DNA from: Sthenelais limicola
Taxonomy: Eukaryota > Annelida > Polychaeta > Phyllodocida > Sigalionidae
Assembly: GCA_942159475.1 (NCBI GenBank)
Contig: OW804097.1
Location: 8,275,685-8,339,684 of the forward strand
Direction of reading: 5' to 3'
DNA: 64,000 nucleotides
Under the pieces are notes generated by a model, which was not told the DNA's origin, ran no database searches, and was given only the letters and a program-made list of their open reading frames with translations. Both the position numbers and the translations under genes were made by a program. Below, one piece after another: positions 57,436 to 64,000 of this stretch; position 1 is the stretch's first letter, and each line of letters opens with the position of its first letter.

Positions 57436-60321
57436 TTAAGAGAATATAGGTAACATACATTCAGCCTTGGTTAAGGCTGTGAAGACCTTATAATCGTTTA
57501 TGTTTCTTGTGTCAACATCGAGATTGTTCCATAATAACGCAGTTTTTCTTTGGACACTTTGGTCATAAGACACAATGTTTGGCCTATTGGAGAACAGCAC
57601 TGGTGCCTGCCACTGTCTGGTCTGTCTTACATTTTGGTCAACAAAGGCTGGTTTTTGGCTTCGTTTAAAGGCAAGGTTTAGGATATGAGCCCTCCTTCTG
57701 TCCACTAACATTGGTACTCTGGCTATTCTGTGAATAAGTAGTGTATTTGTTAACTTTGGGAGTTTGAGTGCAATTTTTAGGCACTTGTTTTGTAAAATTT
57801 GCAGTTTGTCAATATGCCTTGCTGCACATCCGCTGTAGATAACGTCACCGTAATCTAACAATGGGAGTATAAATACCTTGTAAATTCTTAGAAGAACCTG
57901 TGGTGGCACCAGTTTAGAAATTCTCTTGAGGAGGTACATTTTATGACTCACATTTTTATGGGTAGATCGCACTTGCATATCATATTTGAGATTGGCGTCT
58001 AATGTAATGCCCAAGTATTTGTAAGATTCTACACAATCAAGCTGAGTACCACTAATGATAATATTTGGTTTAACATGATTTACTCTGCTTCGAACACCTC
58101 TGAGGTGCATTGTCTTAGTTTTGCTCACATTCAATGTCAATTTATTAGACTCACACCAACGAAAAAAATTGCTAGTATCTTCTTGCAGTAGTACATTCAG
58201 GGTGTCAGTGTTATTATGGCTATAGTATATGACAGTGTCATCTGCAAAAAGCTTTACTTTGCTATGAACAAGACAATGTTCTACAACATTTACATAGATA
58301 AGAAAAAGCAGGGGCCCCAGGATAGATCCCTGGGGGACTCCATAATTTATACTAGCACTCAAAGATTCAGTATCATTGCAAACTGTTGTTTGTGTTCTCC
58401 CTGAGAGGTAGTTATGCAACAAGGCAAGCAAGTTGCCCTTAATACCATATTTGTCTAGTTTAGCTAAAAGTACATTGTGGTTCACCGTATCAAATGCCTT
58501 TTTTAGGTAAAAAAATACAGCGAAAGAGGTGTTAGCATTGTTCCTATCTTTTAGTATGTCGTCTGTTAAGTCAGAGATTGTGTCCACAGTCGATCTTGAT
58601 TTTCTGTAACCATTTTGTCAATTGGAAAGGACATTGTGATTTTCAAAGAAATCTAGTAGTCTACTGTGAATAACCTTTTCTAATAACTTCGACTGAATAG
58701 GAAGCTGGGTTATAGGTCTATAGTTAGAAATTACTGAGGCTTCTCCGCCTTTGAACAACGGTGTGACACATCCTTTTTTCCAGGAATTTGGAATCAAATT
58801 TGAAGCAAATATGAGGTTAAATATGTGACTCAAGACAGAGGGTATCGCTTTGAATACATCTTTGAAAACAAACGACTTTATGAATCGAATATTGCTACCC
58901 TTGTTGACATTGATATCTTGTGCAATTTTTACAATCTCATCTGGATTTGTAAACACATCACTCAAGGTTTGTTCACACTCTTGCCCTATAAAAGTCCATG
59001 GCGCATCAATTTGTGCTGCTAAATTCTCTCCAATTGAGGCAAAAAAGTTATTGAAATGTGTAGCTACATTTTCAATGGGTACTGGTAGTTTAGTGTTGTC
59101 ATCAATAATATTTATTTCATTGTTAGAATTTCTTGACTTTTTGGGAATGAGCTGACCAACCATTGACCAGAATTCTTTGTTGTCATTGAAAGTTTCTATG
59201 CTTAGGTTAGACAGGTACCTTTTTCTGGCCTTGCGGCATAAGTTAGTAACTCTGTTTCTTTTTTTTTTAGCTGTCACCCAGTCATTGTGTTTTCTCGTTT
59301 CTTTGGCTTTTTTCAGTGCTTTGTCCTTATCTCTTATTTGTATAAGCAGCTCGTCAGTCATCCATTTTTCCCTAGGTAGGGTTATTTTTTTCTTTACGAC
59401 TGGACATATGCGTGACAGGGCTGTAGATAACTTTTCAATGAAAAGATTCCAAGCCTCTTCAGGGTTTTCCAAATCAATGATACAGTTCCAGTCGATATTT
59501 CTAATTCTAGTAATAAAATCAGCAGTCGTATAGTCTTTATAGTTTCTGTATTCAATTACTTTTGGTTTGCGAGATTTGAACTTTTGTCTCCTAAGGGTTA
59601 CAAATGTCATCAGATGGTCAGCTACCCATAAATCGAGTACACCACTAGCATACACATGATCCTCCTTGCTAAAAATCAAATCTATACAGGACTCATGGAC
59701 ACGCTCTCTGTCTTCCCTAATGTCAAATCTGGTTGTGTCATTTATCAACTGAGTTAACCCCAGTTCATGACCCATATCTGTAAGATTTATGACTGCTTGG
59801 TCCTGGGTATTAAACATGTTAAAATTGAAATCTCCGGCAATTACAACATCACAGTTATTGTTGTCAAAGATAGGTTTTGAGACAGTAGCCAGTAATTCTT
59901 CCATAAAAACATTCTTGTCGCCATCTGGCGGTTTATATACAACAAAAATATTTAGGTTCCTCTTATTAGTGAACAGAATAGTACAACATAGTAGCTCAAT
60001 ATTCGCATTTGATACATTCAGAGTATTGTGTGTTTTGAAAGTGTAACCATTTTTTATATAGCACCCAACGCCACCACCCAATTTAACACTGTTATCAGGG
60101 TTTAGTACACAGCGATCTTCTCTAACAATAGAGTTGTACCCATCTAGTTCATGGTCCAGGTTTCTATCCAAACTGGTCAGGAATGTTTCAGTGCAGAGGA
60201 CAATGTCTGGGAAAATAGGCAGAATAGTATTTTTGAAGTTAGTCCAGTTACTTTTTAGGCTTCTAACGTTTACATTCACGATGCTGAAACCACTTGTGAG
60301 TAGTTTTAGGTTGTCAACCAT
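57436..60321 (-). pseudogene. Non-LTR retrotransposon ORF2-like: APE endonuclease and RT, defective
   Basis: Minus strand, ATG at 60321. The endonuclease is complete: NVNVRSLKSNW, CTETFL, GGGVGCYIKNG, AGDFNFN and the ADH...VTL end. RT starts with YRPITQLP and is cut by TGA at 58618-58620. The same frame resumes with GYRKSRSTVDT and runs to 57436. Motif A reads FFYLKKAFD, so the first catalytic Asp is Tyr. GVPQGSILGPLLF and FADDTV are normal. No ORF1 seen upstream. The stop and the Tyr make it inactive for self-copying. It lies head-to-tail with the next LINE. Confidence 0.88.
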
Positions 60322-60980
60322 TATTTATCTGCGGTTTACCTACATAATTATTCCCCCTGTAATGATGATATTGATGAAGGTATGCTAGGGCATACCATAT
60401 GATGATGAAGACCATTTTTGGAGGCTATCTGGGCGATAGCGAAATAAGGCAGAGAGGTTAAATGCTCTCCGCAGCTCACTGTACACTAAAACTAAAACAT
60501 TTTACAATATAGCAATATACGGACTAGATTAGATTTGAGACACCAAATTTTGTAGATAAGACATATAGATTATACAATATTTTGGCAGGACTAGATGGAC
60601 TAGCTAAGACTAGACTTGTTATATATGCAATAGACTTTTTTTTTTACCTGGACTAGAACACCTCACTTGTGGTCTTCTTCTAGTACCTGTGGGGGTGGGT
60701 GGTGGGTGGGAGGAGGTGAAATTGTGGCCGCGCCTGGGCCGAACCAGTGTTTTTGACCACTTGGCCACCCCATATGCCCCCACAAATTACTTAACATTTC
60801 ATTAAGCTCTCAGGACAAGCTTATAACTGAGAAAACTAGGTGTCAAAACTTAGAAAAGCACCCCATTATAGAGGCCCATATCTCTGGAACAAATTAACAA
60901 GAGAACAGAAAAAGATGGAATGGGATCGACTAAAAAGATCTAAAATTAAAAAACCAATGGAGGATGTAATATAAGCACTT
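60322..60980. other. LINE 5' flank
   Basis: No ORF1 or promoter recognised. A C/G-rich patch with ggtgggtggtgggtggg lies at about 60694. Confidence 0.4.
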
Positions 60981-60987
60981 ATGCTAG

Positions 60988-61038
60988 TGAGGAGTGAGTG
61001 AGTGAGATTGCTTTACGCCCTTATCCACACTTTGAAGG
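60988..61038 (+). repeat. GTGAGTGAGTGAG...TTTACGCCC repeat, copy 2
   Basis: gagtgagtgagtgagattg, ctttacgcccttatccacac, tttgaag, then a G-run. Nearly identical to 49716-49770. Confidence 0.5.
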
Positions 61039-61379
61039 GGGGGGGGGGGTGAATATGAAAGTATAAACTCCAACTGAGAGATAGAAATGTAAACGTGTAG
61101 TGAATATGGGTATACCAATCAAGCGTTGATTGGGGCTGGAGTGTTTGTTTACCAACTGACCATATCTGGACCATTATTGCTAGAATTGGCTGCATGTGCC
61201 TTTGCTGTGCTGGTGAAAACAGGCCTTTCGGGTTCCCGCCAAAACTTACATGGGTCATATTCATTGATTCCTATATCTAACTGTACTTTATACCACAATT
61301 AGTGTGTTGGTCTTTCCGGATGTTCCAGTGAGATTCCTTTTATGTACCATAACCTGTTATTACACTAGACCTTCTTTTC

Positions 61380-63653
61380 CCGACGGGCACTGAGTGCAAT
61401 TGAGTGTGATGGCACTGAGATCATTTTGTGATTGACCGCAAACTAATGAAGTGTGATACTTATGGCTATGAATCACAGTGAAATGGACATGCCATTAGCT
61501 ACCATTATGTGAAATCCATTGCGTCTATTTCCTCCCATGTTGTTGGTGGTCTCACATGTGTGTTGGGTCAAGTTCTCATTCATATTTATTTATGTTTGTA
61601 TCAAACATGTGTTACTTAAGCAATTTTATCTACAAATACATGTTTTCTTCAAAAGTCAATAATATGGGTGTGATCTCAATTGCGCATATAATGCGCATTC
61701 AAAATCGCGTCTAAATACTCATAATGAAGCCACAACTGGATGCAATACCTGCCACTTCTCACTCACCTGGCATTCACACCCACTGACACTCCATTCTCTG
61801 ACACACATACTCACTCTCTGACACCAAGTGAAAGAAACCCCATGGAAACACAAATCTAAAGTAATATTTAGATGAGAGAATAAAACGATTATATTAATAA
61901 TAATTCCGGGGATCGATTTCTGCGTTCTGTTGATAATCTACAATAATCGTTTATGAGCAAACGATATAGGGGCATTGAATTAACTATGATATATATTGTG
62001 TAATGGCGAAGGAAGAGGCCAAACACTGACAGCAGAGGCAGGGGGAGCGGGAGATATAATGGCAACAGATTTCTACTTATTAATGGAATATTAAAGACAC
62101 ATACCCTATAGTCAACTTTTCCGCATACCATGCATATGCTATGTATACATCCATATCTCAGCAAATTAACATATTTAACTTCAAACATGTATACATAAGT
62201 TGGACCCTTATTCAAGGTAATAAACAAGGTATCTCCCATTTTTGTACCCAAAGTACATTTAAAATAATTAGCAGGATTATTAGAAACATGCCATGCGTAT
62301 GCATATACCATGCGTATGCCATTGTTTATAGAACTGGGAAATATTAGACAATTGTATATCATATATTCATAAAAATGGAAATTAATGCTAAGACGTCCCT
62401 GCCGCTTTAAGTTAAGATTGTCAGAACATCTATAAGGGAATCTTTGACTGTTTGATATCACCTTTTTAAAAATATTCAGCTTAGCCTAGAAGACATTTTC
62501 ATTAAGATGACCCATGGCAATAAAATATGATGTGTTACAGGCAATTGAGTCGGAGAACTTATATTATTCACTATCATATTTATATTATAAGAACCCTTGC
62601 ACAAAATGTATTCATTCCTCAGGTTCTCAGTGCTTCAGGTAATATGAAAGTATTACCAACTTTGAGGACTGTGTATTGAATATATTCCTGGATATCTTAG
62701 GTTATTCTGAGGTGTATATCTGACTAACTTTAAAACCAATTCAAATACTATAAGTCACCCTAGAATGTTTCTTGAAATTGCCAAGTTCAAATATGATTTT
62801 TAGGAGTTTTACAACCCAAATACCTATACCATGGATATGCCTGAATATGCATACCGTGCGTATGCATGGAAGGAAAGAGAAATTCCCATTGGAAATAGAT
62901 TAAGTTCTTGTACTTAATGGAAAATTATATAAAATAAAATTATCATGATTACATTATTATTATGGGTGTGATCTAAATTGCGCATAAAATGCGCATTCAA
63001 AATCGCGTCTAAATACTAATTATATGAATTTCATTGTCAGCAGGTGGCGCAACTGGTAACTGGGGTGCATTTACAATTTCTTTTTCCATGAAAGTGCGGC
63101 TAATAGACTTGTGTGACATTTATACCACTATACATATTCCACATCATGTACACAGGGATGCTATAAGTGACATACCTTATACTTAAAATTAGTTTAAATT
63201 TAGTTGATTGATGTGGAAAAATGTTTTGATCAAAATACCCCCCATCATTGCATACTTCATTACCTCTAGTAGACTGTGCCACCCAGATTTCAAGTAGAAC
63301 TGGAATAACCCTTCCCAGCAATGCAGCTGTCTAACAGGATGGAAATAATGATTAAATGATTGATGTATTACCATGAAGAATTAATCATGAGTAATTACGA
63401 ATGTTATTATTCGCCAAATAAAAGTAAGAAAATAAGTTGAAAATTGTGCATAGTTCATGCTCAATATCCCACTTAAAATGCCATAAGAATTTGCTGATTT
63501 TTGCACTTATATTGCGTTATATCCTTAGCATGACTATCTCGCAATCATAGCGCAATAAGCATTGCGCAAAAAGCGTCCACTCTCATCACGGAACTCTGGC
63601 GAGATGATTGCGCATTGAAAATCGCGTAGAAACGTGCCCATTTGCCCGTCGGG
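61380..63653. repeat. Possible 2.3-kb inverted-repeat element
   Basis: ccgacgggca at 61380 and its inverse tgcccgtcgg at 63643 may be ends. Inside, gtgatctcaattgcgcat...aaaatcgcgtctaaatact (61669-61721) recurs at 62968-63018. The ends are short, so this is tentative. No gene inside. Confidence 0.35.
62815..62915 (-). repeat. Dispersed repeat shared with 10715-10810
   Basis: cctgaatatgcataccgtgc and the following gaaagagaaattcccattgg are the inverse of sequence inside the element at 10151-11050. Several catgcgtatgc-type motifs also occur at 62100-62330. Confidence 0.6.
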
Positions 63654-64000
63654 TTACCTTCCTTTTACCTGAAACACCTTCATTGACTGTGTACCAAAGT
63701 TGCCTCCTTCCTGAATCTGCTGTACCTTGTTATTCTTGTCTTGAGTGATTGCTCACTCTTGCTGAGTCATTTGGACCTAAGCTGGGTCTGAGATTAACTG
63801 CTGGTTGGTCTGTGTGGTGGAATAAAGCCTGAGATACTAAAGCACTGTGTTACTGGTTTTACTTCCCCCTCGTTGAGATTGATAAGATTCGAACTTGGTT
63901 AGTGAACTAGTATTACTAGGCGGAAATCACTACAAACGTATTAATAGGCTTGGGTTATTATAACCACATATGAACCATAATATAAGCATGTATGTAAGGT
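63654..64000. other. Right edge of window
   Basis: No feature supported on either strand. Confidence 0.4.

Noticed and set aside
62141..62461. 190-codon minus-strand frame (62461-61889)
   Set aside because: Composition is that of AT-rich repeat DNA (Tyr/Ile/Leu runs) and it lies in a dispersed-repeat region; no family seen.
1..64000. tRNA or rRNA genes
   Set aside because: I saw no cloverleaf with A and B boxes and no rRNA-like block; a tRNAscan run would settle it.

Overview
This is animal nuclear DNA: AT-rich, with spliced genes using GT-AG introns (one GC-AG), no bacterial-type gene packing, and many transposable elements. A marine invertebrate fits best. A GAGTGAGTGAG...TTTACGCC repeat near 49.7 and 61.0 kb resembles ubiquitous gastropod repeats, so a mollusc is a weak inference.

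Host genes. Two paralogous genes lie on the minus strand about 43 kb apart. Gene A (1 to 9047; its 3' end is outside the window) has eight recognisable coding exons: SAP motif, CARD-like death fold, RING, two B-boxes, coiled coil and NHL-like beta-propeller. Gene B (43416 to 50244) is complete in six coding exons (710 codons before the stop) with the same layout but no SAP exon. Exon phases match throughout. Both look like CARD-TRIM proteins, probably RING ubiquitin ligases of an innate-immune or RNP type (inferred).

Mobile DNA between and around them. From 11405 to 35233 (minus sense) lies a full Gypsy-superfamily LTR element with an errantivirus-like env: 235-bp LTRs differing at 2 sites, a 4-bp CTCG target duplication, PBS, PPT, gag, pol, a small extra ORF and env. 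Gag and pol share one frame, broken by four stops. Env is split twice: by an approximately 10-kb DNA element with inverted termini (15990-25947) that carries spliced SWIM-type exons and a hAT-like MITE, and by an approximately 1-kb LTR-like insertion (14730-15729). A second, inverted copy of the MITE sits just outside at 36454-36727.

Right flank. After gene B come LINE fragments, then two non-LTR retrotransposons in tandem on the minus strand (60321-57436 and about 57269-54020), each with one in-frame TGA. The last 3.5 kb holds inverted and dispersed repeats and no gene that I can support. The remaining space is MITEs, foldback and tandem repeats, poly-G and polypurine tracts, and unremarkable AT-rich DNA.
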